DNA of 64,000 nt from Nitrobacter sp. NHB1 (lineage in GTDB: Bacteria; Pseudomonadota; Alphaproteobacteria; Rhizobiales; Xanthobacteraceae), in NCBI RefSeq assembly GCF_036964665.1, contig NZ_JBAMDA010000004.1, positions 62,001 through 126,000 of the forward strand, given 5' to 3'. Position numbers and translations under genes: made by a program. This document shows positions 1 through 8,988 of the stretch, one piece after another. The notes under the pieces were generated by a model. That model had not been told where the DNA came from. It searched no databases and saw only the letters and a program-made list of their open reading frames with translations. Position 1 is the stretch's first letter. Every line of letters begins with the position of its first letter.

Positions 1-1
1 G

Positions 2-82
2 CTGGCCAATAAGCTCGCCCGGATCGCATGGGTCGTGCTGACGCGAAAGGAAGCCTATCGGCCCTATGAACTGACAGCCTGA
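2..82 (+). CDS. IS110-family transposase, C-terminal end (cut by window edge)
   Basis: The reading frame open from the left edge translates to about 26 residues ending LARIAWVVLTRKEAYRP...LTA and a TGA stop. The pattern ANKLARIAW-VLTR resembles the extreme C-terminus of IS110/IS116/IS902 transposases, which are DEDD enzymes acting on the element's ends. Only the tail is visible, so neither intactness nor the element's right end can be judged. The call rests on a short motif from memory. Confidence 0.55.
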   Translation: MANKLARIAWVVLTRKEAYRPYELTA

Positions 83-664
83 GCACAGGCCCCAGGCAAC
101 CCTAATTGGTAACGGCAGTCGATGATGTGTAACGATCGAGCCAATGGTGAGACCAACCCGTGTGATTCAATGCGCTTCATAAGCGCGGCATCTTGATAAG
201 GGACCTCACCGGCGGATTTCCATCAAGGCCAGCGGCAATCACAGCGCCGCATAAACAGGCCGGACATATGAAAGCAACCGATCACACCCATCCCGACAAA
301 AAGCCCTTGCCATAGGGGGCGTCCACATATGAATCACATGTGATTCATCCGATTCAAGAACTCTCCGGATGGGCTCTTAGCGGGAAAGAATAAGCGCGAA
401 CACGTTTCCGCATCGACCTTTAGATTTTTGCTTTCTACTCATTGTGTCCCCTAATATTCGTTTAACGGCTGCAGCCAGGCTACTAATATAAGTGCGAAAA
501 CTCCCGCTCGATCTCCTCGAATGTTATCTGGGTTTTGAAATAACCGAGATGTTCTCCGTGTTCTTCCCTATCCGGTTCAATGGGAACGGCGTCTCGTTCT
601 CAGGGATTGCTGGCATATCTTTACGCGTCCAATTCGGGCGGACGACGAGCCGCTGCTTCTTGGG
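83..664. other. No gene seen; IS110 flank and intergenic DNA
   Basis: About 580 bases between the transposase end and a degenerate GNAT gene. No reading frame here has a convincing start, ribosome binding site or recognisable product. The one structured element is the palindrome at 329-348. Confidence 0.5.
329..348. promoter_or_regulatory. Perfect 20-bp palindrome ATGAATCACATGTGATTCAT
   Basis: A perfect dyad centred on CACATGTG in otherwise gene-free DNA. A related half-site (GTGTGATTCA) occurs near position 160. It looks like an operator for a dimeric regulator, but no intact gene follows closely, so it may be a relic of a lost promoter. Confidence 0.35.
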
Positions 665-1110
665 TTGTTACACCACGTCAACAAGGAAGATATGTGGCTT
701 CGGTTCTTCGACTCCATCAAAGAATTCATCCACTTGTTCCTCGCCAGGTTGACCCAACTCGATTATGCGCAAGCGATGGCGTTTGTCGGTTTCGATGAAG
801 GTAGCGGTGAAATCCTTGGTGTCGTTTGGCTGCATGCTGACTCAAAACAAGAAACCGGCGAGTATGCGATCCTGCTGAGATCGGATCTGAAAGGAAGGGA
901 TAGGGCTGGGCTCTGATGCAAATGATCATCGAATACGCCAAATCTGAGGGGCTGAAGCGGATATCCGGTCAGATCCTCCACGACAATTCGGTCATGCTGA
1001 AGATGTGCCGTGAACTGGATTTTGAGGTCAAAACCGGCGCGCAGGATCGTGGCCTCTACGACGTGTTGCTTGTGCTGACGCCGTCGGGTGCAGACAAGGG
1101 GTTATCATAA
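665..1110 (+). pseudogene. GNAT acetyltransferase domain, truncated and frameshifted
   Basis: Two adjoining frames together spell a GNAT-type acetyl-CoA-binding domain. The first (665 to about 900) contains LTQLDYAQAMAFV, LGVVWLHAD and EYAILLRSDLKG. The second (about 904-1110) continues WALMQMIIEYAKSEGLKRI with MLKMCRELDF. The switch near 900 falls inside the expected R/Q-x-x-G-x-G/A acetyl-CoA loop, so a one-base indel broke the gene. The N-terminal part, which in the resembling family is an acyl-CoA ligase-like region, is missing. It is therefore a remnant of a protein-acetylating enzyme associated with acetate metabolism. Confidence 0.7.
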
Positions 1111-1162
1111 CCACTGGCACAGATCGCGCCGAACCAAAGCCCGGGTATGGCGAGCGATCTGC

Positions 1163-1267
1163 TAGAGCCTTTTCGCTTCTGATGGAATCAGAAGCCAGGC
1201 TCTATGATTTTGATTTGACGCGTTTTCTTCACGCGAACCGGTATCCACTTCGCTCGAAAACGCTCTA
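1163..1267. repeat. Rhizobiales-type short intergenic repeat (about 105 bp)
   Basis: The segment starts TAGAGCCTTTTCGCTTCTGA and ends GCTCGAAAACGCTCTA, so its termini form an imperfect inverted repeat. An internal dyad (GCTTCTGATGGAATCAGAAGC) could fold as a stem. Near-identical TAGAGCGTTTTC...AAAACGCTCTA units are, from memory, dispersed in many copies in Bradyrhizobium-like genomes. It carries no gene and looks like a miniature non-autonomous element. Confidence 0.5.
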
Positions 1268-1356
1268 GTCCTCGTGTGAGGCGATAATGCGCGCCGCGCA
1301 ATGGGCCGCCTGCGGGGCAACAGGCTGGATTTGACCTCGGGCGGAGACATCCCCAA

Positions 1357-1551
1357 TCACGCCGCCCAACGCCAGTCCCGGACCTCCGGCATGTCGTCGC
1401 CATGCTCGCTGATATAGAGCTTGCGGCGCTCCAGGTCCGTCCAGTAAAGCGCTGTCGCCTTCTCGACCTGGCTGCTCAACCGGGGGAATGCGCGTCGGAT
1501 GGCGTCTAGTGCCGGCTGGAAGGTGCAATCAAGTTTTACCCCCTGGCTCAC
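1357..1551 (-). pseudogene. Possible phosphoketolase C-terminal remnant
   Basis: A 64-codon frame ends [18 protein letters not shown], which resembles the conserved C-terminus of xylulose-5-phosphate/fructose-6-phosphate phosphoketolase (a thiamine-diphosphate enzyme making acetyl phosphate). Nothing upstream continues the roughly 790-residue enzyme, so at most the tail survives. Together with the broken GNAT gene it hints at a lost acetate/acetyl-phosphate cluster. The identification rests on about 20 residues. Confidence 0.4.
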
Positions 1552-1646
1552 GCAAAGAGCTTGGATATGCCGTGTCGAGGTCCACCTCGGTCGAGATCAA
1601 CGGCACCTACTGCTGTTGGGCATCGCTGTTACGGACTTGCGTCTGG

Positions 1647-3791
1647 TTACTTTTTCTCTTCGCCGAACGACCGATGCAAGGCATTGAGAGCATCAACCGC
1701 CTTCTGCACCTTTTGCTCCGGCGGGCCGCGAAAAATGTCTATCATTGCGTCGAAATCTTCATTCTGATCGGCCTGTGCCGACGCTAGGATATGACGCACA
1801 TCGCAACTCTCTCCTGCGGGCGCTGGGGGCGCTCCACCTAACGACAATGCCTTGCGCGCTGGCTTCTGCAGCTCCGGTCGGGCGATTAGTGTTAACGGCG
1901 CGGCTGAGATTGGAGTGATCTTTGACGGCTTCGTGCTCTCGGCCTTCTTCCTGGGTGGCAGCCTCACCGGGGCCTTGCGCGTTGTCGGTGTTTTGATCGC
2001 CGCAGGAGCGGCGACAACTTCCGCGGCCTCGTTTGGCTGATCCAGTGCCGGACTGATCACGCCTCCCAAAGTCTCGTCCTGCCAGTCACGCAGCGCGGGC
2101 AGAACGGGAGGCATGGCTTTGGCCTTTTCATAGAACGGCCGGTAAGGTTTGTCGGCGTAGTGCCGGATTTTCGTCAATTCAAACGATCGTGAGTTCTTCA
2201 CCATTAGGATCGAGAGCCGCGCTGACATTTCCCGAAGCTCGAGCGGACTGCGGAGCGGCCGGGGCGTATAATGCGGCGCCCAGACGCGCGGTGCGAAGAT
2301 CCCCTGCCCTGGCCGCTGGATCGGCGTTTTGTAGACTTGCGTGGTCTCCCCGAGCATCTCGGACACGAAGTCTGAGGTTTCGAGGTCGTTGATCTGGATG
2401 AAGAGTTTGATCTGCGAGCCGGATACCGTGGTGATGCGTATATTCTTGCCATAGAGTTCATCGAGCTGCGCGATATCCTGCATGACAATCGCCATGCGAA
2501 AGCCGTAGCCGGCGCTGATCGTGATCTTGGAGATCAGAGAATCCATCCGCCCGACATGGTAGAATTCGTCGAGCATCAGCAGCACCTGGTGTGGTTCGTC
2601 CGCGCCCGGAATCTTCACCATCATCAGGTCGTGGATCTGCTGGAACAGAATCCGGATCAGCGGCCGGAAGATCGAGAGCTCCGCGATGGTGCAGCCGATG
2701 AAGATGGTCATCGGCCGACGGCGCAGTTCGCGGATGTCGAAGTCGGAGGTCTCAGTCGCCGCCGAGATCAGCCCGTTGTTCCACAGCGACGTCGCCATAT
2801 TGACGTTGAACACCGCACTGTTGCGGGTCTCCGGCTCGAGCGCGATATACTGGTTAAAGCTGTCGACGACCCAGGTCGGAAGATGCTGACATTCGGTTTT
2901 CACGATGGCGCGCAAGACCGATGAAATGTCCTTGCCCGTCGTGGTCATTCGCGCGACGGTGCGCATATGCTGTGCGCCGGCAATCAAGGGCGACGACAGG
3001 ACGTAGCCAATCAGCGCCGACAAAAGCAGACGCCCGGCGCCGGCCCAGGTGTCGTCGGCTTTCTCCGGGATCACGAACGAGGCCACCACCAGGCAGTCCG
3101 TCGCCATCCGCGCATCCCGCCGGACAAAGTCGAGGGGATTGTAGCGATGGGTGTCGTTCGAGCCGGGCGAGAACATGAACACCTTGTTGCCCATGGCCGC
3201 ACGATGATTGGCCAGCGCGTCGAAGTTCTCGCGCTTGGGATCGAAGAACACGGCTGAGCCCTGCCAGAGGTAGCCATTCGGAAGGACGAAGCCAGTGCCT
3301 TTGCCCGACCGTGAGGGGCCGACGACGAGAATGTGTGCCGGTTCGTCCGAGCGGATGGTCGCCCCACCCAATGTCCCCAGGACGATGCCCTGCTTCGCCG
3401 TGAGGCCTTGCCTGGCTGCCTCCATCACTGTGCCGAAACGCGCTGCGCCGAAGGGCATCTGCCGGCGGTTGATGACTGCGAACAGCACGCCGGCGATGGC
3501 GAGCGCGCCAACCGCGGCCACGGCATAGCCGGCGCGGATCAGCGCTTCGAGGCGCGTGCTTGGAAACAGCAGGCGGTCGTAAAAATGACGCCAAGCGATC
3601 AGAAAGAAGTCGACGGAGCGATCGGCGTTCTGCATCCGGAACAGAGCCCAGCGGGATGCGCCTTCGCTGGGAAACCGGCTCGGCGCCCAGCGAAGAGCCA
3701 CGACAACCTCGTAGGCCATGCTCCACAACAGCCAGAAGGCGAGCAGCACCAAGATCGCGATGCCGATCCTATAGGCGACGACGCGCGCCAT
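1647..3791 (-). CDS. virD4: Type IV secretion coupling protein VirD4
   Basis: A 714-residue inner-membrane ATPase that hands substrate DNA or protein to the secretion channel. Two N-terminal membrane segments (about residues 7-33 and 84-106) precede the ATPase domain. The Walker A is GPSRSGKGTG near residue 158 and a Walker B-like LLMLDEF follows mid-protein. The C-terminus is a long Ala/Pro/Lys-rich tail. The ATG at 3791 was chosen because GGAGGG lies just upstream and the protein then begins MARVVAYRIG before the membrane segment; the frame stays open upstream inside virB11. It overlaps the end of virB11 by 23 bp, so the two are translationally coupled. It is the last gene of the minus-strand vir operon. 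Confidence 0.93.
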   Translation of the reverse strand: MARVVAYRIGIAILVLLAFWLLWSMAYEVVVALRWAPSRFPSEGASRWALFRMQNADRSVDFFLIAWRHFYDRLLFPSTRLEALIRAGYAVAAVGALAIAGVLFAVINRRQMPFGAARFGTVMEAARQGLTAKQGIVLGTLGGATIRSDEPAHILVVGPSRSGKGTGFVLPNGYLWQGSAVFFDPKRENFDALANHRAAMGNKVFMFSPGSNDTHRYNPLDFVRRDARMATDCLVVASFVIPEKADDTWAGAGRLLLSALIGYVLSSPLIAGAQHMRTVARMTTTGKDISSVLRAIVKTECQHLPTWVVDSFNQYIALEPETRNSAVFNVNMATSLWNNGLISAATETSDFDIRELRRRPMTIFIGCTIAELSIFRPLIRILFQQIHDLMMVKIPGADEPHQVLLMLDEFYHVGRMDSLISKITISAGYGFRMAIVMQDIAQLDELYGKNIRITTVSGSQIKLFIQINDLETSDFVSEMLGETTQVYKTPIQRPGQGIFAPRVWAPHYTPRPLRSPLELREMSARLSILMVKNSRSFELTKIRHYADKPYRPFYEKAKAMPPVLPALRDWQDETLGGVISPALDQPNEAAEVVAAPAAIKTPTTRKAPVRLPPRKKAESTKPSKITPISAAPLTLIARPELQKPARKALSLGGAPPAPAGESCDVRHILASAQADQNEDFDAMIDIFRGPPEQKVQKAVDALNALHRSFGEEKK

Positions 3792-4827
3792 GACGGCCTT
3801 TCCCTCCGGTCCGCTGCTCCCGCCATTCCGCCATGCGCGAGAAATGCACCGCCGACGTGCCGCGCCATCCGCCGACCTTTGTCTGCTGGATGACGATCGG
3901 CAGGACCGACTTGATGTAGCCGACGATCTCGTCGCGCCGCAGGCCAAGCCCGGCTTGCATCACCATCAAGGCGAGCTGTTCGAACGCGCCGGCGGGACTG
4001 TCGGCGTGCACGGTCGTGATGCTGCCCGGGTGTCCGGTGTTGATGGCGCGCAGGAACGAGTAGGCCTCGGCGCCGCGGATCTCGCCGAGAAAGATGCGGT
4101 CCGGCCGCAACCTCATCGAGGCCTGCAGCAAGGTTTCGACCGTGACACGCGCCTCGCCCTGGTCCCCTTTGGAGGCGACCAGCGGCAGGTAGTTTTTCTG
4201 AATCGGATTGACCTCCCGCGTATCCTCGATGGTGATGATACGTTCGTCGACGGGTACCTCTTTCAGGATCGCGTTCAAGAACGTCGTCTTGCCGGAACTC
4301 GTCCCGCCCGACAGAAGGATCGAATAGCGGTTGGCGACCGCCAACCGGATGAAGTCCTCGATCCGGCCAGCATCGAGATGTTCGCACAGCCGGCGGTCGG
4401 TTTCGGAGAGGGCGCCCTCTCCGGCCGTCGTCACTTTTTCAAAAGAGCCAAGCTTGCGGTAATCGTCGAGCCGCATCTCCTTGATGACCTGCTTGCGGAT
4501 CGCGAACGCGCCCCCGGCGGTGGTCGCCGGGGGCATTACGCCCTGGAAGCGCTCGCCGGTCGGCAAAGCGGCCGACAGCAGCGGATGGTCCTCATTGATG
4601 CTCTGGCCTGAATGACCGGCAACGCGTTCGGCGAGGTGGCGCAGCGCGTGCTCCGTCAGGTGTGGGACGTCATGGCGTTCCATCGCCGACTGGCCAAACC
4701 GCTCGACCCAGACCTCACCCGGTCCATTGGCGCAGATCTCGACGACCTGATCATCCGCGAGCCACGGCCGGATCGGTTCAAGCGCCCGATCAATGAAGAC
4801 CGTCAGGCTTCGCGCCAATGCGTTCAC
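3769..4827 (-). CDS. virB11: Type IV secretion ATPase VirB11
   Basis: A 352-residue hexameric traffic ATPase that powers pilus assembly and substrate transfer on the cytoplasmic side of the channel. The Walker A GGTSSGKTT is at residues 174-182. It is followed by the Asp box IITIEDTREV, the Walker B region RPDRIFLGEIRGAEA and the His box TGHPGSITTVHAD. Length and motif order match the family. The start overlaps the end of virB10 by 38 bp and its own end overlaps virD4, typical of a tightly packed operon. Nothing in the sequence suggests inactivation. Confidence 0.95.
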   Translation of the reverse strand: MNALARSLTVFIDRALEPIRPWLADDQVVEICANGPGEVWVERFGQSAMERHDVPHLTEHALRHLAERVAGHSGQSINEDHPLLSAALPTGERFQGVMPPATTAGGAFAIRKQVIKEMRLDDYRKLGSFEKVTTAGEGALSETDRRLCEHLDAGRIEDFIRLAVANRYSILLSGGTSSGKTTFLNAILKEVPVDERIITIEDTREVNPIQKNYLPLVASKGDQGEARVTVETLLQASMRLRPDRIFLGEIRGAEAYSFLRAINTGHPGSITTVHADSPAGAFEQLALMVMQAGLGLRRDEIVGYIKSVLPIVIQQTKVGGWRGTSAVHFSRMAEWREQRTGGKGRHGARRRL

Positions 4828-6136
4828 GTTTCAGCTCCCTCAAGGCTTGCTTGACCGGGTCGGGATAGAGCGCGGAGAAGTCGAGGTCGCGCCGCACGAA
4901 AACAATGATCCGGGTGCCCTGGTCGAGGTAGATGGTGGGCGGGATGTTGATCGAGTTTCGCAGCGCCTGCTGGGCAATATTGGTGAGGGTCTGAGAGACG
5001 TTCTGCGCGGCGATCGCGCGCGCCTGCAGGCTGAGCTGGTTTTGATTCACGCCGGTTTGCGTCTGCGTGACGATCCCGGTCACTGGGTCAGTCGTTGTAA
5101 TGGTGGAGCCATTGCCGTTGGTGTTGGTGTTCTGGCCATAGGCGCTGAGGAATTGCGACGCCCCACCAACGACCGACAGCATGATGGCCGAACCGAAGCG
5201 CTCCAAATAATGGTTGTCGACGAAACCGGCGTTGCCGGCCCGCCCGAGATCGTCGGTGCCATTCGAGCCGAGCTGAACAGAGACCCCGTCGGATCGCAGC
5301 ATGCGCGTCCACACCACGAAGACACGGGTCTGACCCTGGGTGATGCCCGACTTGTATTCGCCGACGAGACGGCTGCCGGCCGGGATCAGCACGCGCCGTC
5401 CGTCGAACGACCAGATATTCTCGGTGACGACCGCGCGCACCATGCCAGGCAGGTCGCTCTGGACGGCCGTCTCCAGCACGCCACGGATCATCGTGCCTTG
5501 CGCCACGAGTGCATCGATCCGATTGTTTCTGGTGGCGTGCGAGACCTCGACGCCTGCGGCCGACACCGAGGCCAGAAATCGGCGATTAGGATCGTCGTCC
5601 AGACCTGCCGCCGCCTGGCTTCCGTCCTTGGGATTTCTTGCGGCCGCCGCGGCCGCATTGTCAGCGATCACCTGGGGCGCGCGCAGGCGTTCCCATTTCC
5701 GCCTCTCTTCTTCCTGACGCAAGCGCTCGAGTTCGGCGAGACGGCGCGCCTCGTCGTCGTTCGGGGGCGCTGCGGCGAGCGGTGGTTCAGGTGGTGGTGG
5801 TGCTGGAAGTGCCAAGGGAGGGGCAACCGGAGGGGGCGGCGGTGCGGGTTCGGCCGGCGCCTGCGGGATGACGATCGTGCCCTGGTTGGTTTGGGTCCGC
5901 GGCGACGACAGCGAGGGTGCCGGAAACTGTGTCGTTGTGAACTCTTCCTTGTCGGGCGTCGTTAGCGTCGGCGCGCGCCGCGCCACTGAGCCGTAAATCA
6001 TCCATGCTGCGACCAGGAGAGCGCCGATCGGCACCCCAAATTTCAGGAAGCTACCGAGCGCGGTGCGCCCGCGCGCGACGGAGGTCGCGGCCGCCGCTTC
6101 CAGTGCCAACGAGCGATAGTCGTCTGCGCTCGGCAT
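4790..6136 (-). CDS. virB10: Type IV secretion core-complex protein VirB10
   Basis: A 448-residue protein spanning inner to outer membrane. It has a short cytoplasmic N-terminus, one membrane helix (about residues 32-48, LKFGVPIGALLVAAWMIYGS), a Pro-rich periplasmic stretch (EPAPPPPPVAPPLALPAPPP region) and a C-terminal TrbI/VirB10 beta-barrel domain with GTMIRGVLETAVQSDLPG and GSRLVGEYKSG. It senses ATP use by VirB11/VirD4 and gates the outer-membrane pore. The start lies 6 bp after the virB9 stop, and the end overlaps virB11. Confidence 0.95.
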   Translation of the reverse strand: MPSADDYRSLALEAAAATSVARGRTALGSFLKFGVPIGALLVAAWMIYGSVARRAPTLTTPDKEEFTTTQFPAPSLSSPRTQTNQGTIVIPQAPAEPAPPPPPVAPPLALPAPPPPEPPLAAAPPNDDEARRLAELERLRQEEERRKWERLRAPQVIADNAAAAAARNPKDGSQAAAGLDDDPNRRFLASVSAAGVEVSHATRNNRIDALVAQGTMIRGVLETAVQSDLPGMVRAVVTENIWSFDGRRVLIPAGSRLVGEYKSGITQGQTRVFVVWTRMLRSDGVSVQLGSNGTDDLGRAGNAGFVDNHYLERFGSAIMLSVVGGASQFLSAYGQNTNTNGNGSTITTTDPVTGIVTQTQTGVNQNQLSLQARAIAAQNVSQTLTNIAQQALRNSINIPPTIYLDQGTRIIVFVRRDLDFSALYPDPVKQALRELKRERIGAKPDGLH

Positions 6137-6142
6137 GACGGG

Positions 6143-6946
6143 TCAACCCCCAAAATTCGTGGCCGAGCTCATTCGCTGCGGCGCATAGGGCTCGAGCCCG
6201 TTCGGTTCGTGCACATTGGTCAGCCGCCGGTTGAAGATGCAGGTCGATTCCTGGCCATTGCGCAGGGTCCACTGCGGCGACACCTTGTCGACGATGACGT
6301 AAGGCCCCTCGGTCCGGAAATTGATGAGGATCTCGTTGCGTTCGGCATCGACGATGTAGATCGCCGGTGTCTCGCCCTCGAAGCGGAACCAGGTCTTTGT
6401 GCCGTCATCGAACACAGCAACCGGCTTGTTCACCGACGAGCCCTTGTAGCCGTAATCGCTGTTGGCGTTGGCGATGTTGAGATCCTTGAGGTTCGGATTG
6501 GCGGCGCGCTGCTTGGCTTCAGCCAAGAGCTTCGCGCTGACCTCGTCATCCGGAAACCGGAATCGAACTGCGTAGATCTGTCCTCCCGGCGGCCGCGTGT
6601 TCGATCGCAACAGGAACGAATAGATACGCTTGTCGGTGACGACGTTGAGGTTCGACTGAGCATTCTTGTCGACCGGTTTGACGAAGATAATGTCACCCTT
6701 GCGATTGGGCTCGACCTTCCAGGCAATCGAGTCGCCGAGCGCCAGCGTCTCGATCTTCTCGTCGGGCTGCAGCTCGATCATCGTCGAGGTGCCGTAGCTC
6801 GCGTCGATCGCCGTCACGTTATCCTTGTTGTAAACGACGTCGCGCACGCGGGTGTCCACGCGACCCGGTCGCGGAAGCGCCTCGGCAAAGGCGGGACCGA
6901 TGGCAACGGACAGGATGAGACTGATGGCAACGCAACGCTTGATCAT
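6143..6946 (-). CDS. virB9: Type IV secretion protein VirB9
   Basis: A 267-residue periplasmic/outer-membrane ring component. The N-terminal MIKRCVAISLILSVAIGPAFA is a good signal peptide. The body has the VirB9/CagX pattern, including VEPNRKGDIIFVKPV, YSFLLRSN and TWFRF near the C-terminal half. The ATG at 6946 overlaps the virB8 stop as ATGA. The frame is open further upstream but that extension lies inside virB8, so the signal-peptide start was chosen. No VirB7 lipoprotein gene was found between virB8 and virB9, its usual partner position in some systems. Confidence 0.93.
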   Translation of the reverse strand: MIKRCVAISLILSVAIGPAFAEALPRPGRVDTRVRDVVYNKDNVTAIDASYGTSTMIELQPDEKIETLALGDSIAWKVEPNRKGDIIFVKPVDKNAQSNLNVVTDKRIYSFLLRSNTRPPGGQIYAVRFRFPDDEVSAKLLAEAKQRAANPNLKDLNIANANSDYGYKGSSVNKPVAVFDDGTKTWFRFEGETPAIYIVDAERNEILINFRTEGPYVIVDKVSPQWTLRNGQESTCIFNRRLTNVHEPNGLEPYAPQRMSSATNFGG

Positions 6947-7659
6947 TGCTGCGCACCTACCGTTCCCGGCGAGGGGGCTGTCTCCTGGTCGCGTCGATAC
7001 TCGAGCACCTGGAAGCCGAGGGGATTGTCGAACCTCCACTCGTTGCGCATCGGCGCGGAGGTATAGCGGAAGCGCACCAGCGACACCCAATTGCGGGTGA
7101 TGATGTTGGTCGAGGACTTTTCTTCGGTCGAAAATCGGGCGAGTGCGGTTCGGTTATTCGGGAACGTGACTGATTTGATGTTCACCGCGATCACCGTGTT
7201 CGCGCCTTGGAGCTTCACCGGATTGCTTGGATTGGCTGGCGAATAGATTTCGGTCAGCTCGCGCGCCGCGTCGCCTGTCGCGAGCAACTGCGCCAGATCG
7301 AAATTGTCCTTCAGGGCTTTGGGGTCATAGGTTTCCCGCGCCTTGATGTAGCGGACGACATTGAATGTCGTGACGGCCTCGTCCTGGGTCAGCGGACCCT
7401 CCGCCATCGGCCGCTTCACCTCGACGAAGCCGGTGGTCTTGTCGACGACCACCATGTACGGCTCATAGGTCTTGAGCGGCACCAGCAAAGCCAAGGTGCC
7501 AAGCGCGCCGAGGGCCACGATTGCCATGACCGCGGCGACGATCCAGGCAAGCGCCCGCGAATTGCGGTTACGGCGCGCGATATCGCGCTCCCAGGTGGCG
7601 CCATCGGCGTAGTAGCGCGGATCGACCCGCGCGGACTCCGAGGCTGTCGTCTCCGTCAT
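6943..7659 (-). CDS. virB8: Type IV secretion inner-membrane protein VirB8
   Basis: A 238-residue bitopic protein: a cytoplasmic N-terminus of about 40 residues, one membrane helix (ALAWIVAAVMAIVALGALGT), and a periplasmic NTF2-like domain with the family pattern PYMVVVDKTTGFVEV, RYIKARETY and RFRYTSAPMRNEWRF. It acts as a dimeric assembly factor linking VirB10 with the pilus machinery. The start overlaps the virB6 stop as ATGA and its stop overlaps the virB9 start. Confidence 0.94.
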   Translation of the reverse strand: MTETTASESARVDPRYYADGATWERDIARRNRNSRALAWIVAAVMAIVALGALGTLALLVPLKTYEPYMVVVDKTTGFVEVKRPMAEGPLTQDEAVTTFNVVRYIKARETYDPKALKDNFDLAQLLATGDAARELTEIYSPANPSNPVKLQGANTVIAVNIKSVTFPNNRTALARFSTEEKSSTNIITRNWVSLVRFRYTSAPMRNEWRFDNPLGFQVLEYRRDQETAPSPGTVGAQQ

Positions 7660-8432
7660 GGCCGGCCTCCCCCGCTCGACGCCGGCGGAACGCTGGGATT
7701 GCGGAGCTGGTCGGCCAGGCGCCGGAATTCCGCCGACTGCGCCCAGGATGCGGCGCGCAAGCCGACGCGCGCACGCTGACGCGACGCCAGCTCCTCACGC
7801 CGCGACATCGAGGCGGGACTGAGGGGATTGCGGAAGGCAAGGCGCGCGCGGTTCGCGGCCGTACTGAGCCGATAACCGCTCGCGGTCGCAAGCACAGCGC
7901 CGATGCGCGGCGCGAAGATCGGAACGCCGCCAGCGATGGCCGCGGCCATGTTGTTGATCTGGCTGAGCAGCAGAATGCCGATGATCGCGAGCAGCATGAC
8001 CGGGCCGATGGTGGCCCAGGTCGCCGATTTGGAATTGGCAACGCCGTTGAGCGTGTCGATCGTCTGCTGGATCAGCGAGACGTAGAAGGCCAGAAATGCA
8101 TAGACGAGGACCTGTACCAGGAAATACTGGACCAGCGCGCTCATCCACCCGCTGAAGAACCGCGTCGTGACGCCAAACAGCAGCAGGATGATGAACAAGG
8201 GTGCCAGCGCTAACAGCAGCCACATGAACATCTTCGACAACACGATGAGGAAGATTGCAAAGCCAATCAGGATCGCCATCACCACATAGAAAACGGCGGC
8301 AAAGATATAGGGCCCCCAATTGGTGTAAAAACCGGAATGATTGTCAACCACAAGGCCGTGGACGGATGCTCGCTCGACATTCCGCTCTATCGCCAATGAA
8401 GGGTCAGATCGTGACCGCGCAAGCCAGGCCAC
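7656..8432 (-). pseudogene. virB6: VirB6/TrbL polytopic channel protein, 5'-truncated
   Basis: The C-terminal part of a polytopic inner-membrane T4SS protein. Hydrophobic segments run from YIFAAVFYVVMAILIGFAIF through MLLAIIGILLLSQ, with the family pattern WLLLALAPLFIILLLF. VirB6 proteins normally carry several further membrane helices before this point. Here recognisable similarity begins near VVDNHSGFYTNWG and the preceding residues look like read-through into a non-homologous flank. The gene therefore appears to have lost its 5' half when the upstream T4SS genes were removed. It is coupled to virB8 by ATGA overlap. Confidence 0.75.
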
Positions 8433-8499
8433 CCGCCCGGACTCCGCTTCACAGCCTTCGCGCGCGCCACGTCACCCGCTTCTGGAACGGAGACCATCG

Positions 8500-8988
8500 A
8501 TGAGGACGTTTCGATATCTTTGGACGTTTGGCGCCTGCATCCTCGCCATAGCCGCGAGCCCGGTGGCGGCGGTCGCCGCCGAAACCGCCTTCGTCTACAA
8601 AACGTCGTATCGCAATGTCGCGAAGGATCCGGACAATATCTGGACTGGCGATGCACTCGCGCCCAATCCGAAGGGCACGGTGAGTATTCACGAGTACCAG
8701 CTTCACACGACCCACGGCGACTGGCTGATCTCGCAAATCTGGAACGAGGATTGTTCGTCGGGCACATGTCCCACACGCCTTATCCAGATAGGGTCCGATG
8801 GGCGTCGTGTGATCGTTGTCGACGACATGATGCACCAGATCGTGCCGCCCAACGATCCGCGATTTTCCGGCTCATCGGCGACCAAGATGCAGACTGAGTT
8901 TGCACAACATCCGTTCCTGCTGAGCGATGACGGCAAGACACTTTTGAATGGCGACTACAAATTCGAGATCGCGGGGGCCAAGCCGTGA
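8500..8988 (+). CDS. Exported protein of unknown function next to T4SS
   Basis: 162 residues with a clear signal peptide (MRTFRYLWTFGACILAIAAS, cleavage after AVAA). The mature part has a CSSGTC pair that could form a disulphide. The ATG at 8500 follows GGAACGGAG; the open frame upstream has no ribosome binding site. It is divergent from the truncated virB6 and overlaps the next gene as GTGA, so the two form an operon. I do not recognise a family. Location and co-transcription with a lysozyme-like protein suggest a role at the cell envelope, possibly in transfer. Confidence 0.75.
   Translation: MRTFRYLWTFGACILAIAASPVAAVAAETAFVYKTSYRNVAKDPDNIWTGDALAPNPKGTVSIHEYQLHTTHGDWLISQIWNEDCSSGTCPTRLIQIGSDGRRVIVVDDMMHQIVPPNDPRFSGSSATKMQTEFAQHPFLLSDDGKTLLNGDYKFEIAGAKP

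Noticed and set aside
4793-5965. 390-codon plus-strand frame opposite virB10
   Set aside because: Translation is an Arg/Gly/Val-rich shadow of virB10; no start signal or domain.
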